From: Gadus chalcogrammus
Taxonomy: Eukaryota > Chordata > Actinopteri > Gadiformes > Gadidae
Assembly (NCBI RefSeq): GCF_026213295.1
Contig: NC_079420.1
Coordinates: 14,295,002 to 14,359,001 of the forward strand
DNA length: 64,000 nt
Direction of reading: 5' to 3'
Every line of letters begins with the position of its first letter. Position 1 is the stretch's first letter. Below are positions 14,065-27,095 of the stretch, one piece after another. The notes under the pieces are model-generated. The model was not told the DNA's origin. It saw only the letters and a list, made by a program, of their open reading frames with translations, and did not search any database. A program made the translations under genes and the position numbers.

Positions 14065-16161
14065 ACGACGAGCATAGCTTATTGGCTTTGAGCTATAATC
14101 AATCAGGCTTAAGGACACAAAAGGAGCTGTGGCCATATGCTGACACTTCATTGACCATCTCCCAACACCAGGTTTGGCCCGAGGTCTGTGGCTGGAAGTG
14201 GTCGTCTGGTGATGATCACTGGGACCTTTGGTTATAGATTACGATTTCAGCCTGCTTAAAATATCCATGCTGTCCCGGTCATTAGGTCAAGGTAGAAGAA
14301 AGGAGGCGTGGCTAGGGGACAGAAGGAGGAGTGGCAGGACCAGTAAATTAAAAAATTCTCTTCATCACAGCATATGGTTTTTACGAGCACAGGGAGCAAG
14401 GAGGTCCAGTGGCTGGCCAAGCAGTGTGTTGTATTTGTAGTGCAAGCGTCTTCAACTTCATGCAGACTGCAATTGCAGGAATGCACATATTTTGAGTTTT
14501 TGACTATATTAAAGTAAGTCTATTTGTAAGTACATTTACTCTCAAAATAGTCAACACAAATGAAGAGTACTGTGGAAGTAATTGAACTTTAAAATTGGAT
14601 TAATTGCTTCTAGTAGTGAAGTACGACTAAATATTTATGGTAAACTGGTTTGTGGGATACAAAATCCTTTACAGCTACTGATGTGTGGTGCACGTTGAAA
14701 TGGAGGTGCAATCAATAGGTTGGTACAAGGCTGAAAAAGAAGCTAAAACCCGGGTATCATTGAGTTGTTGTCCAAAGTGAGGACTCTCCTGGCGGTGACA
14801 TCCACTTAGAAGGCTCCTCTCTGAGCACATCAATTATTGATCTGATGGACTTCATGACTCCATAGCTTACATGCTTTAGTAACGAATCTCTTTAACAAAC
14901 CTTGACAGGACGCCTAAGAGTCGCTGAGGGACAGGCTATGCTATTGGCTGTGTGCATCTTGGCTCTGCAGCTAAACGGACCAGTAAAGGATCGGGGGGTT
15001 GTATATCCAATGTTCCAGTCCAATACGCGACAGTGGTCCCCCTGGGTTTTTTATGTAAATGATTGAGATTTTGCTTTTGTTACCTGAGGTTTATATATAG
15101 AATTGGGGAGTACCTGCCTGGGACACATGGCAAGCAACAGCTTGTAGGGCCAGATTGTGTATGTGGTCAGCGGAGCTTCAGAGAAGAGGAAGTCCAAGTG
15201 GCAGATGTCACATTGTTCGGGCAAATGGGGGAAATGAGAAGCAGTAAGAGACCAGACAAGGATGTTTACACTCATCTTAAAAAGCTTTGCTCACCATTAA
15301 ACACATAAACAGCTTACGTCCGCCAGATGAATCGGCTGAACATAGTTCCCAAAGATTAGACAAGTTAGAGCAGCGCAAGCTGACAAACCCCCCGTCTTTG
15401 CATATTCCTGCGATTGACCTCAAACCATCCTTTTACTCTCCCATCCCCTAAATCGCCTTCCTTAAGGGATTTACACATAATCCGGCCACACTGGGTGGCA
15501 GGAAGTAGCACTACCAACTGCACTCCACTAGCTACACAGCCAGTCAGTTGGCATTACTCATTGTGTTTACATAGCCACTCGCATAGCCCGGTCAATTTTG
15601 GTTGAAGTTGCGCCAACTCCAATCCAGATAACATTTGACAAACATCCCTATTGCATAAATTTCACTAATCAATGCCATTAATAGATTACTTTGAATTTCA
15701 CAATATCATGGTTGTATAGTTGTGCCTCTGGCTGTCTAAGAAAAGGGCAGTAGCAATAAAAATATGTTTAAAGGGAGGTTAATGCATTAAGATTCCATTA
15801 AAAAAGACATTGGAATGGTGGCTGGGTGCAAACAACGTAGAGTGATTGACGACAATCATATGCATTAAATGGTGCATTTGTTAATCATATGTTATGCATA
15901 CTGATATATATTATGTTACACATTAATTATTAAAAAAAAAAAGATTCTGCCACACTATAGAATGATACAAATTTCAACAATTCTAGCATGAGCATAAATA
16001 ATTTAATAAAGTGCCAATTTAAGCATTACAGAAATTGAATACAGAAAACTATAGATTTAAATTCTATAAATAATTCACAATACAAAACAATGTCCCAAGA
16101 ATAATTAAATCTGCAAGTAACTATTGTGTTAATATCTTATTCACCATGTCTGGGATACTTT

Positions 16162-16347
16162 CACGTATGAGGCGTTGACAACCCCTCAGATCTGGCCTGC
16201 TGTGTTGTTTGTGTGTGCCTTTTGTTTACGTGTGCGCGTTTGAAAGAGATGATCAAGTCAGCCTTTTTTTGGGTCTCTCTTGTGCCTGTGGGGAAGGGTG
16301 TCTTTGTGTGGTTCCTCACACACCGTTACTTCGCCTTCACAAGGTAT
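16162..16347 (+). repeat. Inverted dispersed repeat, copy 2
   Basis: Partner of 11715-11901 in opposite orientation. Similarity stops sharply at both ends (CACGTATGAG at the left, CACAAGGTAT at the right), as expected for a discrete element or a local inverted duplication. Confidence 0.8.
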
Positions 16348-19305
16348 ACTGGGCAGGAGAGACATCTGATTAGTGGTCAGCCAGATGCGTGTAGCAACAC
16401 AGGTCCACACGGCAGGAGAGACTGCAATCAGTCCCAGACCCTATCGATATCTGGCCACAGGAGGCCATATCCGAATCAGGACTTGGTTTTACAGTTTAGT
16501 TTGAGGTATGGCAGCCTGCAAGGGGGCGTGATTTAGGGGTACAGGAAAGAGGGCTGGGGGAAGGGGACTTGGGGGGGGCTTTAGTGATGTCTGACCTAGA
16601 CTAAAGCTTTTGTCCAGGACTATAAAAGCCCAGTAGGCCAGTGTGAGGCCATTCTTTTCACCTAGTTTATTAAAAGAGAGAAAGAGGCGTTGGCCACAGA
16701 TGGTGTTATCAATAACCAACCACCCTCCAACGCACATATAAGCTGACACGCATACATGCACGCATACATATGTTAAATACATGAGGCTAATGCACAATGC
16801 ATCCGTCCCATGCATAACCCCCAAACCCATCGTACTAGAGACATGCATAGATGCGGAGTAAGGTCGATGTGAGATGGGTGTATATGTGATAATCCTTAAC
16901 TGCTCGCTCCAGGGGAGAGCCCTACCTTGGATTCTAATATTGACATCTCATCTGCTTTAAACACCCGAGAAGATAATTAAACATCTGGCAGAAGCCTCGA
17001 CTACATTAAATAACTGCAAATGAAGAGTGAGAGTTTAAAAGTAACTGTACAAAAAACCACAGGCAAAATAACTATCAGGCATAAACTTAATATATGCCAT
17101 CTTTCGCTTCATAACGGGTTAAAAAATGTCATGTTGAGGGTTATAAATGTAGGGGTTTCATGACATCAGGTTAGGGTGGCCACGGTGACAGATGGCTTCA
17201 GAGCACCCCTCAGCTCGCCCCAAATTACAAAGTCAATATTTACTGACAGAAGAGGCAAAGGTGACGATTTTAGAGGCCTTAGACAGCTGACGAATGAGGA
17301 AGCAGGCTGGCTTTCGTAAAGAAGAGAAGGCAGAGATCCCTATGCAGACACATTAAACATGGGAAGTAAGGAATGTGCATTTCATTTCTTTCAGAGGAAT
17401 ACTATTTAGCCTATCGTTATTAGTCATAAATGTCCATCCTTTTTACCAATTCAGTGTGGTTCAATGGATTATTATTTCAAACACTGCTGCATTTCAAGGA
17501 ATCTTGCAATGTAAAGAGCATCTCATGGTGTTGGGTGAATTCATCTTCATGAGGGACATGGTGTTAGACGCACTGGACCTTCAGTGATTACCCCTTCTGG
17601 GGAAAGGGTACAGGTGTCAGGTAGTGATCTACGGGGCACATGTTACATTGAGACGTTTTTCATTGCTGTGTAATAGGCCTGTGTCTCTTGTGTTCCATGA
17701 AAGGGTCTGCAAAGGTGATGAAATATTGGCATCACACCAAAATAGGCTTGCATGTTGTACACATCTACTCCCAAGAATACTTCAGCAATGTTCTGTGAAA
17801 TCTTTGCATTGTTTTTGTCCTCAAAAATAGTCCAGTCAGCAGGATAACCACCAGGTACAGCCAGAATTAATAAAGTGGAGAGCTTAGAGAGCAATATCAT
17901 AAATCAGAGTTTTTTTGTCTTCCTTCCTATTCCTAACCAGCAATTAAAACAGATTTATAATAAAATGATCTGATATTGACTGACTGTCATTAAACATATA
18001 CGTCTGGTGAGGCAGATCATTGCTATTTTTGGCTGAAGTAAAACAATCTATGACCATTAATTATGTTGTGTATCCAATCGAAGATGGAAATAATGACCCT
18101 TGCCTTGGATCGCTTTAGACTCTTTCATCTGACTGCTTGCAAATTCACCCATAATCCGGGGACTGCTCTACTCTTGGCGAAAGGGGGTCTAATTTCAAAC
18201 GGTAAAAAGGGGTAGGTCAAAGAGGGCGGCCTTTACGATGCTTTGAGAGAGGACCCCTGTCAGGGGCTTAAGGGGCTCTGCCATCTGAGTCATGACCTCC
18301 GAGGCTACGAACACCAAGCCACAGTCAGGCATCAAACCAACAGTTTGCCACGGAGAAAACTAGTGAGCGTTGCTGAGCTGTGTTCCTTCGGTCATGCAGG
18401 GAACGGCTCACGGGCTGAATACCAATGCATCCACCACGTTTCTCTGTCTTTCTGTAATTCATATGGCAACAGGAAATGAGACTATCACAGATGGGAGAGG
18501 GGGGATTGAAACTCATGGTCCATTATAACATTTTCTTCATTACCTCCAACCATTAAACTCAGGTGGAAAGTAAGCAAGAAGTGGACACAAATGCGTGTCC
18601 ATGTTGCATTTATTAGAAGAGACATTATTACGACATTGGCTGCAGAGATTTAAATCCATCCTAAATTCCATCTGTGGTAAAGCAAAAGGCAGTAAGAAGA
18701 TGCTTAAGAAGTGGATTCTTGTTCGCCAGCTGAATGTCAGATTAGGCCGGTGTGAGCCATCATAGAGTTCGTGTCAGACAGACTGCCACAGCCAGAGAGC
18801 CAGACACAAAAGAAATATTTCAGTAACTTGCGTTTCCTGCTTACAATTATCATCCCACTCAGCACGCTCCTGTTGGGAGTTGGGAGTTGTCAGAAAACTG
18901 TTCAAGCTTAATAACAGGTAATGGTTCATGGTTCCCTGGTCTGTACAATGGAAAATGCAGCCATCAACGTCACAACTCACGAAGCACAAGGAAGGAAGGG
19001 GGATGGTGGCTTATGAGGACGACATGTGGACCACAGCACACAGGTTTCCCATCATCATGAGGACATGCAACAAAGGTATCGACTGATACCTGGCTGCGTA
19101 ATGTTTGACCAAAACAAAAAGGTCAAACTGCCCATAGATGCGTGCCATGCAGATCAACATTCAAGTCTGAAAACGTGCAACATAACAAATAAGCCGTTCT
19201 AGTGCCCTTCAACACTTCCACACAAATCGAATGTTGTGCAATAGCCTACCTGATAGAATAATCTTTACCAATCCAAACAGCCATCTAAACTAGTCATACT
19301 TCAAC

Positions 19306-19650
19306 TTAAAGTCGCAATGTGTAATAAATAAACTAGCTCGTAGCTTAAAACAACATGAACATATCCGTAGTCAATGTTGAGCGATAGTGATTTGAATAAT
19401 GTTTCAATCAATTCCCATTATATAACGGACTTATTCTACAAACAAAATTGCTGGCTGGCCCGTGGCTCTCTTTGTTTACCAAAATAGTACCATCGACACT
19501 CCCACAACCCCTCCCACCCAACCAGCAGAGCCGTGCTGGTTTGCGTCACACAATTGCATAGCTAGTTAGTTAGTGGTCAGAGTACTGTTATGTCGTTTTA
19601 ATACTTCCAAGTCTATCGCCTACTAACTGGGAGGAGTTCAATGGCACAAC
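19306..19650 (+). repeat. Diverged 340-bp dispersed repeat, copy A
   Basis: Aligns in the same orientation with 41122-41446. Shared anchors in order are TTTAAAGTCGCA-T, AACATG-ACAT, ATAAnGGAnnTATTCTA, CCCCTCCCA, TTGCATAGC and TACTGGGAGG-like sequence. Family unknown; it has no coding potential. Confidence 0.65.
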
Positions 19651-20635
19651 TTTAACTATTTTTTTAATTAACAAGTTGTACCTAAAACTATCTACAGCTG
19701 AAACCCAATATCTAGCCTTAAAATGGCATTACAGTTTTTTGCCATCCAAGGGCAATTTTGCTCGTCCAGCAAGTGCTGCAATTAACCTCAGAGTAGAAAT
19801 TGCATTAAAATGCCAAGTCAAGTACAAGAATGGTTTAAAATCGAAAATGTTAATTATAAAGGCTAGTGTACAATAAGGATGAGGATCAACCTAACCTGCT
19901 ACAAGTATCGTGCGAGATGTGTCAATGTAGGCGTACTAGCTCAGAGTAAATTGATTTGCCAACAGGCATTGAGCTGTTAATCAAGTCAAAACAGACCGAA
20001 CTAGTGCAAGTTCCTTTGACAATTAATTCAGCCCTACTTTTAGACATACTTTTAGTTAGCACAATGCTATTTATAACAATGTCACCGAATAGATGTGTTT
20101 GGAGTATAATAATTATTCATATGGAATTTCCTTCATCTGAAATGGAAAACATCCCACATTCACTTGAACACACCATTGTGAGCAAGAGGGAAAGACGGGA
20201 ATATGAACGTCTCTTCGTCAAACACATACGCATGCACCACACACACGACTGTCGACTTTCTGGACCTAATTATAATCTATTTGTTACGGTTTATCGTCTG
20301 ATTTGTTACTTTTCATGACAACAAGTGAGAGATGAATCTACTGTATATTGCTTAGGGTTTTGCTCCCCATGACGGTGTAAGAATACAATTAAAAAGCTTT
20401 CTGACGATAAACGTTAAACAATTCGCTGTAACCTGGAATACGTGCAATCACAATACTTAAGTCAACTGATTCACGTTACCTCACTGGGGTGTGTTTAGAT
20501 GAAATACCAAAAAATATTGAATCATATAAAACATTTCGATGACTGAACTAGTCGAATCTGGCGACAGGTTTCCATATTGGTAAGACTGTACCGCACACAA
20601 TTACAAGCATCTGTGCTTACAATGTTTGTCCTTAC

Positions 20636-20699
20636 CTTTTACTTGACTTTCATAGTCCGCAATGATTTCTTTGTCCTTTTTGTACCTCGGCGTGGACAT
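20636..20699 (-). CDS. srgap1: srGAP1, first coding exon only (partial gene)
   Basis: Reading leftward from the ATG at 20699, this exon encodes 21 residues beginning MSTPRYKKDKEII and ending YESQVK, then a donor (AAAAG|GTAAGG) in phase 1. This matches the N-terminus of SLIT-ROBO Rho GTPase-activating protein 1, where the next residue is also a G-starting codon (Glu). The family is a cytosolic, membrane-sculpting F-BAR / RhoGAP / SH3 protein that acts downstream of Robo receptors to inactivate Cdc42 and Rho-family GTPases in neuronal and cell migration. Only the extreme N-terminus of the F-BAR region is in this window; the rest lies beyond position 1. Its neighbour rxylt1 is also its neighbour, in the same order and orientation, at human 12q14. 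srgap2 and srgap3 begin similarly, so the paralogue call rests partly on synteny. Confidence 0.85.
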
Positions 20700-22578
20700 T
20701 TTCAGGCTTGTTTCTGCTGAGAGCAGTAAAGTTATTCTAAACTATTTGTCAACAAATGGAATAATGTCCAGTCTCACGCCTGCAGCATCCGACATACACA
20801 CGGTAAGCCTCTTTAAACTAAGTAGAAAAAATATATAGAAATTAATTTACAATAAGCACGGGAGCAAACTGCCCTCGGCTAAGTAAAATTCAGACATTCA
20901 TTGTTCTTCTTCCCAGGACTCGAGGATGAAGACGAACTCAATTCCGCCGCTGCGGAATTCTGGTCCAACCAATGAATTCACTGAACTATTGGCTCTGCCG
21001 TTGCGATCTGTTCTGCTGCTTTGAGTCGGCGCAAAGGCTCGTTACTAAAAAAAAACAACTTACTAAGTTTGAAAGTCTTTGCCACAGACTTTCCGCGATT
21101 CTAGTTCAACGCAAGGTTGTACCTAATAAAAACGAACTAGCATCCAACGTTACTCGAATGGAATTAAGTTCCCGTTGGGAGCTCCCAGTACAGAGGTAGG
21201 CTTCCACCAGTGCGCCCTCTCCCTCGACGTTTCCAGGCAGGCACGGGGCAGGTCAACTGAACTGCACCACAGCTGGTGGAGCCTCAAAGGAGAAAATAGG
21301 GATTGGTGAGACTGCAGCGCACTTAGTGGACAGAAATGGAACGGCAGAGTAATTCCAAAATGACCACACACGTTTGGCCAATGGCACATTGCTGCGTTAA
21401 GAATTTAGTTTGCAATTTCTTGCTTGGGCGATACAAATAACCAATTCATTATTAATCAGAAGTTATTATCCTGCATTTGTTCTTCAGAAGCTGTAGCCCT
21501 CCAATTCAAGTCAATACAGATAATAAAATAACCTGCAACGACATCTGGTGGATAAAAATGGACAGGCCGACCAACGACAATATTTTATTGCACGCTTTCC
21601 ATGCACTACAACATAGAAAAATTAAGGAAGCAAACAAACGTTATGTTTTCAATAAGAAATATAGCAACAAAATAAATATTCAGGTTTTACACAAAGCAAA
21701 ATACTTCTGGCTCAATCGTACCAATTCATTCTAGCCTGCAGTTATCTTTTTCTAAAAGAGTAGTGTACTTTAAATCACTATATCAATTATGAATAATAGA
21801 AACATACGTATAAAAGTATATTAAATGTATACAACTGTGACACCATTTAAAGGCAATCTATCATTCCCTGCCTTGATACTGCCCTCATTGTAATAATATA
21901 AATAGTAATAGCCTACCAAGATTATTAGGCTTGTGGAGCATTTAAAAACAATATGCAGTCAACTGGCCAACTTTGACAGAACGATACAGTATCTACCATC
22001 ATAAATTGTTAAATATATTGTCACCACTACAGTTGAATAATACAAAAATGACCATTACACCAAAATACATGAACCTATTTCTCCACAAAGGCCACAAGTC
22101 AATCTGTCATGTGACAACACTCACATATGTAAGACTCCCATTATCTTTAACTAACAATCTGTTATAGATGCATGGACAGCCCTCCTGTCGCCAACTGGGT
22201 ACACTTAAATAACAACAATATGTGTTTACTTTTTCTTTGTGTAACATATACAAACAGGGGATGCAACAGTAAACACTTTTCACTTAAATATTTAAATAGC
22301 CTGAATAGGATGACATGAACATGTCATTAGTGGAGAGAGATGGGTCTGAAAAAGCACCAGTTCTCCTGAAGTCGGTTACATTCTACGTACATGCGTCCAC
22401 TGTTGCTCCATTACCAGCAGCAACAATGCATGTTACCAATATTAGCACATTACTCTCCTGCAAACCAAGAATGTGCCTGGACTTGTCACACAATCTGTTA
22501 CACAAAAGTATAGAATATTTTTGAAATGCTCCAAACCGTGGCGGGGATTACCAATTGTTGATTTTCAACATTTGTTTG
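20700..22578. other. srgap1 5' flank and srgap1-rxylt1 intergenic region
   Basis: The first few hundred bases left of about 21300 should hold the srgap1 5'UTR and promoter; I see no clear TATA box or CpG-dense core. The rest is AT-rich, and includes the rxylt1 3'UTR near its right end. No other gene is visible and the open frames are short and compositionally random. Confidence 0.5.
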
Positions 22579-24721
22579 TTATAAATTTGTAAAGAAGGTC
22601 TCCTCTATGACTTCAGTGAATCTGTCTTTCATCTGTTGACGGAAAGTAGTGTACCATTCTATCAATCTTTTCCTCCGCTCCATCCTTTGATTCTGATCCA
22701 TCCTCCTTTCCTTCTCCAAGATGGCCGGCAGTTCCTTCCAGTCCCTGAGGAAGATGAAGGGTGCTCCCGCAGCTTTTAGAAGACGCAGCGGCGAGCTGGG
22801 CCCAGTGACACAGGCACCAGGGTTCTGAACATCCTCAACGACGGGGACGGAGCCATAAGCACACGCCTCGAAGATGCGGTAGCACTCTGTGTTGATCCCT
22901 ACCGGACAGAGCGTCAAATCACTCTGGGACAGAGCCGTCTGGTAGCGACCCAAACTGTCCACCGTCTCCTGAGGAAGCCACCTAAGGACAGATTGAGACA
23001 CAGGATGGATATAAACAGCCTGAAACCACCAGTAAATTTCATAGGATAGCCTATTAGAACATAATGTAAACATCAACGGTGTGAACATTAAACTACATCC
23101 AATGTAAACCTAGCAATTCTTGCAGCTCTTCATGCTACTCCATTTTAGAAAACACGGGGTGACGTTATTATTTGTATTTCAATGACACAAACATGTTCAT
23201 CCTAATGACATATGATGTCACCAGTAAGTGACAAGAATGAATGATTACTTACTTGTCCCTTGCAGTGGTGATACAGTCTTTCTCAATGTCAGCTTGTTTC
23301 AGAACCTGCACGAGAATTTCTCTCGAGGAATTTTTGTAAACTGTGCCCTGGAAGTTGCAGAGGTACGGTCTGATAGAGGTCACCATCTGCAAACTGGGTC
23401 TGATAATGGGGAACTGTCTATATCTGTTGAGATACAATCAGAGTTTCAGAGTTTGATGCAATTGTATAGAGTGACAAATCAGTAAAGTTAGAAGAATTAG
23501 TTAAGGGCTGATTGCAAAATGGTAACAATAAGGCAAACATACGTGGCAACCCCGAGAGGCCATTGGAAGACATCGATGTTATTCACCCAGGGGCTGTCAT
23601 ACACCACAAACAGCAACTCAACAAAGCCCCCGTTCCTCTTTAAGTACGGGCTGATCCAATCATTGACACAGTGCTCATTACCCAACAGCACTACAGCCAC
23701 ATGAGAGACAGTGCGGGCCTGCACCAGAGCATGGACATGTTCCAGCCACCGTGTGGAGTAGGAGATCTTCTGCTGCTCACGGCCATTAAGAACCAGAACT
23801 AGGCTGTTCATGTCAAGAGGAACATGTCCCTGGACAACCGCAGGACCTGTGTAAAAGCTAAAGAAAGGAGTATAAGTTAGGGTCCATGCAATTGTACTGG
23901 TTAGTTTGTCGAGGAGGTATCTAGTTATAATGTGTACTGTGTAAGTGTGGACAGAAGGATTGAGGTATATGTAAGAAGTAAAAACACCTGAAATCTATTT
24001 TCCCTGACTGAAGCTCCCCTTCCCTCCATTGGGCTACTTTGTCTGTAGGATGCAGTGGTCCGTCTAGTATGTGTTCCCACAGGTAAAGTCCTGAGGAAAA
24101 GAGAAGTATGAAGTATTTGTCTTTACAGTTGGATGGAAGACATTATAAAAAAAGTATCAAATTGGATTACAAAAAAAAGTGAGGCAAGTATAGCACAACA
24201 TACTGTTTACATTATAAATATATATGGCCAAGGTAAAACATATTTACATAAACCTAAATAGGGATTTGATATGCGTCAGTTCACCTACCAATGGCGGCTT
24301 TCCCCCATATTTGGACCTTGTATCGTTTGGGCTTATTCTTGTTGATTTGTGCCAAATGCTTTTGGAAAGCCTCTCTCTTTCTATTGAGAGCAGAATTGTA
24401 CTCCACCTCTTCATCTTCCCATGGGTTCCATTCCTCGTCTTCAATAAATGGTGCAACTGCACCGCCTGTATAAAAGGGATTATGCGTATTAGATAGAATG
24501 CAAACACCCGAAACAAAATCTTCATTCAAGTCAATACCATTTTTAATACGCTTTTTATTTAGCGATTAGTTACCTGGAGGGCCTACGGTATTTTTCTTCA
24601 CAACCCTGTGGACACGGGAAATTATTTTGCTGCCGAAGAATACATTGTATGCAGCATAGAACGAAAATCCCACATATGCAAAAACTATGAAAAGCAACAA
24701 TTTTCGTCTGGGTATTTTCAT
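22579..24721 (-). CDS. rxylt1: Ribitol-5-phosphate xylosyltransferase 1 (TMEM5 homologue), 438 aa
   Basis: Six exons joined on the minus strand: 24574-24721, 24289-24465, 23988-24090, 23543-23857, 23253-23423 and 22579-22981; all GT-AG and in phase, 439 codons with stop. The family is a Golgi type II membrane enzyme that transfers xylose from UDP-xylose to ribitol-5-phosphate on the core M3 glycan of alpha-dystroglycan, enabling matriglycan synthesis; human loss causes dystroglycanopathy. Visible features are a basic cytosolic start (MKIPRRK), one membrane anchor at about residues 7-27, an EEWNPWE motif near residue 60, [34 protein letters not shown] and FQWPLGVAT blocks, and a C-terminal exostosin-like donor-binding part with [17 protein letters not shown] and PVVEDV. 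Length is close to human (443). No break is seen. It is head-to-head with uqcrfs1 400 bp away. Confidence 0.95.
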
Positions 24722-25121
24722 TTTGTATTCCCTCTTTTGGATTTCATTGCTAGTTTTGAGTAAGCACTTCCTTCATTGTTGACATCCTGAGGACCCCGAT
24801 TGGCCTATATGTGCCTGTATCTGCTTGTGGGTTATATGGTTTATATGATTACTTGTCCTCTTGTTAAAAATGCATTCTAGCATAATTCATTCAACGTTTC
24901 TTCCCCCATTTAAAGTAAACAGAAAATATTTTAAGGTGCAATCTTGAACCCCTGCTTATGTATTGTTTTCGGGCGTGTTATGGAACCTGTAACGAGTATC
25001 ATGTATCCAGTAGGACCACAGAAAGAGCGACACACACCGTTCGCTTCTGGGAGCCGCTCGTAGCAAGCGCTAGTAAGGTCGGCGTGTCCTCGGTTAAAAA
25101 CCGATAACTATTTTGTTCAAA
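24722..25121. promoter_or_regulatory. Divergent promoter interval, rxylt1 / uqcrfs1
   Basis: The two start codons, pointing away from each other, are separated by 400 bp, so both core promoters and 5'UTRs must fit here unless upstream exons exist. An inverted CCAAT box (ATTGG) lies at 24799-24803. The uqcrfs1-proximal part is richer in CpG than the flanks, and no TATA box stands out. A shared bidirectional promoter is an inference from spacing. Confidence 0.65.
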
Positions 25122-26214
25122 ATGATGTCAATCGCTGCTCGTCGCAGCGCTATCGGGACTTGCCTGCAATTCACAAAACCCACGGTTAATGCTTCGGTGT
25201 TTTCTCGACTTGTCAAGGATTTCGTCCCCGCGGCTAGTGCTAATGGTAAGGTCGCGGCAAGCTAACTATTTCAGTGTGTCCTGTGCTGGGTTTCGTCTCG
25301 AAATCGAATGTATATTCTCTATTTCTAGTTATATAATATATTGTTTTGTAATTATTTAATCTACACGTTGAGAGGGTTATGTCATGTTAGTGACGTAGTG
25401 CTTTATGTTCAGTTTATATTGCTTGTCTAAGTCGAATTTCAAACAATTTTATATTTCTGGCCACGTAATCGTTGTTTATGGTTTTATTGTCAGGTTGTGG
25501 ATAGTGATTTAGCCCCACCTAATCAGCCGTGTTAACCACATCATTAGGCCTGTTCGAGATCCACTTTTATCTTCACAATTTTATTTCCGTTCTGAATTCA
25601 TAGGCGCTACTGGAATCCGCCTCGCCCACACGGACATCAAGGTTCCTGACTTCTCAGACTACCGACGTCCCGAAGTACAGGACCCCAATAAGTCCTCTCA
25701 GGACAGTAGCGAAGCAAGAAAGGTGTTCTCCTACCTAGTCACCGGGGCAACTACTGTGGTGACCGTCTATGCTGCCAAAACGGTTGTCAGCCAGTTTGTG
25801 TCATCTATGAGTGCTTCTGCTGATGTCTTGGCTTTGTCCAAAATCGAAGTCAAGTTGGCTGATATTCCCGAGGGCAGGAATATGACCTTCAAGTGGAGAG
25901 GAAAACCCCTGTTTGTACGCCACCGCACGGAGAAGGAGATTGCTACAGAGGAGGGTGTGAACCTGGGAGAGCTGCGTGACCCCCAGCACGACAAGGATCG
26001 GGTGCAAAACCCCAAATGGGTCATTGTCCTTGGTGTGTGCACCCATCTGGGGTGTGTGCCCATTGCCAACGCAGGAGACTATGGAGGCTACTACTGTCCT
26101 TGCCACGGCTCCCACTACGATGCATCTGGAAGAATTAGGAAGGGCCCTGCCCCTCTTAATCTGGAGGTGCCATTTTATGAATTTGTTGACGAAGACACGG
26201 TTGTTGTGGGTTAG
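25122..26214 (+). CDS. uqcrfs1: Ubiquinol-cytochrome c reductase Rieske iron-sulfur subunit, 244 aa
   Basis: Two exons, 25122-25245 and 25604-26214, joined in phase 1. The protein is the 2Fe-2S subunit of mitochondrial complex III, passing electrons from ubiquinol to cytochrome c1 across the inner membrane. Visible parts are an Arg-rich presequence (residues 1 to about 49), the mature start HTDIKVPDF, a single membrane helix at about residues 83-107, the hinge block [11 protein letters not shown], and the Rieske cluster motifs CTHLGC (187-192) and CPCHGSH (206-212). These supply two Cys and two His ligands plus the disulfide pair (C192, C208). The mature domain is fully conserved. The presequence is about 30 residues shorter than in mammals, where it is 78 residues and is kept in the complex as subunit 9. 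The start is the first of two adjacent ATGs. Mammalian uqcrfs1 also has two exons. Confidence 0.96.
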
Positions 26215-26303
26215 GTTAGACCCCTAACTGCTTCATTCCTTATGTGTGTATATAAATGGGTCTGTCTTGGAAACTGAGGTGGGATAAACAGCCAATATAC
26301 CTT

Positions 26304-26309
26304 AATAAA
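26304..26309 (+). promoter_or_regulatory. uqcrfs1: uqcrfs1 polyadenylation signal AATAAA
   Basis: Canonical hexamer 90 bp after the stop codon, giving a short 3'UTR. Confidence 0.75.
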
Positions 26310-27095
26310 AGTATATTTATGCTACCGCAAGGTTTAGTCGGTCTTATTTTTTTTTACTCATGGTGTCAAAGAACTGCAAATATGTAGTTTGACTCAAATA
26401 CTCCTTGTTTGCATAAAGCATATTTTTATGGCCATTTAAATGTGTAAATATTAGGGGTGACCTCATTGCTTAACGTAAATGTTGGGGAAATCATCCATTA
26501 ACAAGTCTTGTTAGTGGCTAGGACAGAAAGTGTATGCTCATGAAACTAGATATTATAGTGCGAATAATTTAAGGTATAACAGTGAAGTACTGAGTACTAT
26601 GTATTACCTCTAGTACTCAGTAAACTACAGGTAATACAATATAGTACTCTGCCGGATTGGACCCAGAGAATGCAGGGAATTACGGGCATTGCAATTGGAA
26701 CCAATATACATACATTGACAACCTACCAATATGTTTGACACATTGGCAGGTTACGATGAGAAATATTTAATATTTTGTTTGATACCACAGGAAATTCCCA
26801 TTTTTATTTTTTTATTGTGTATAAAGAATACATAATTCAAAAATTTGGTTTATTAACCTGAAGGCCAAAGATGTGACCCTACCACCAGCATAAACAAATC
26901 GCAATATAGCTGCCTTGCGGATATCTCTTAGGAATCAATTTGATCCATCCAGTTAACTTTGACACTTTCCACAGCATAACTTAAGAGTGCATCTGTCAAA
27001 CCTCAAACAATTAAAAAGAACCAAACACACCACAACCTTTTGATTGGATTTTCTTTCTTTCCTATCATAAATAATATCCTACAATCTCCCAGGGT
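26310..27095. other. Convergent intergenic region, uqcrfs1 / c19orf12
   Basis: AT-rich spacer between the 3' ends of two convergent genes. On the minus strand an AATAAA (plus-strand TTTATT at 26849-26854) lies about 240 bp after the c19orf12 stop and is a plausible polyadenylation signal. Another TTTATT lies near 26806. No gene is seen. Confidence 0.6.
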
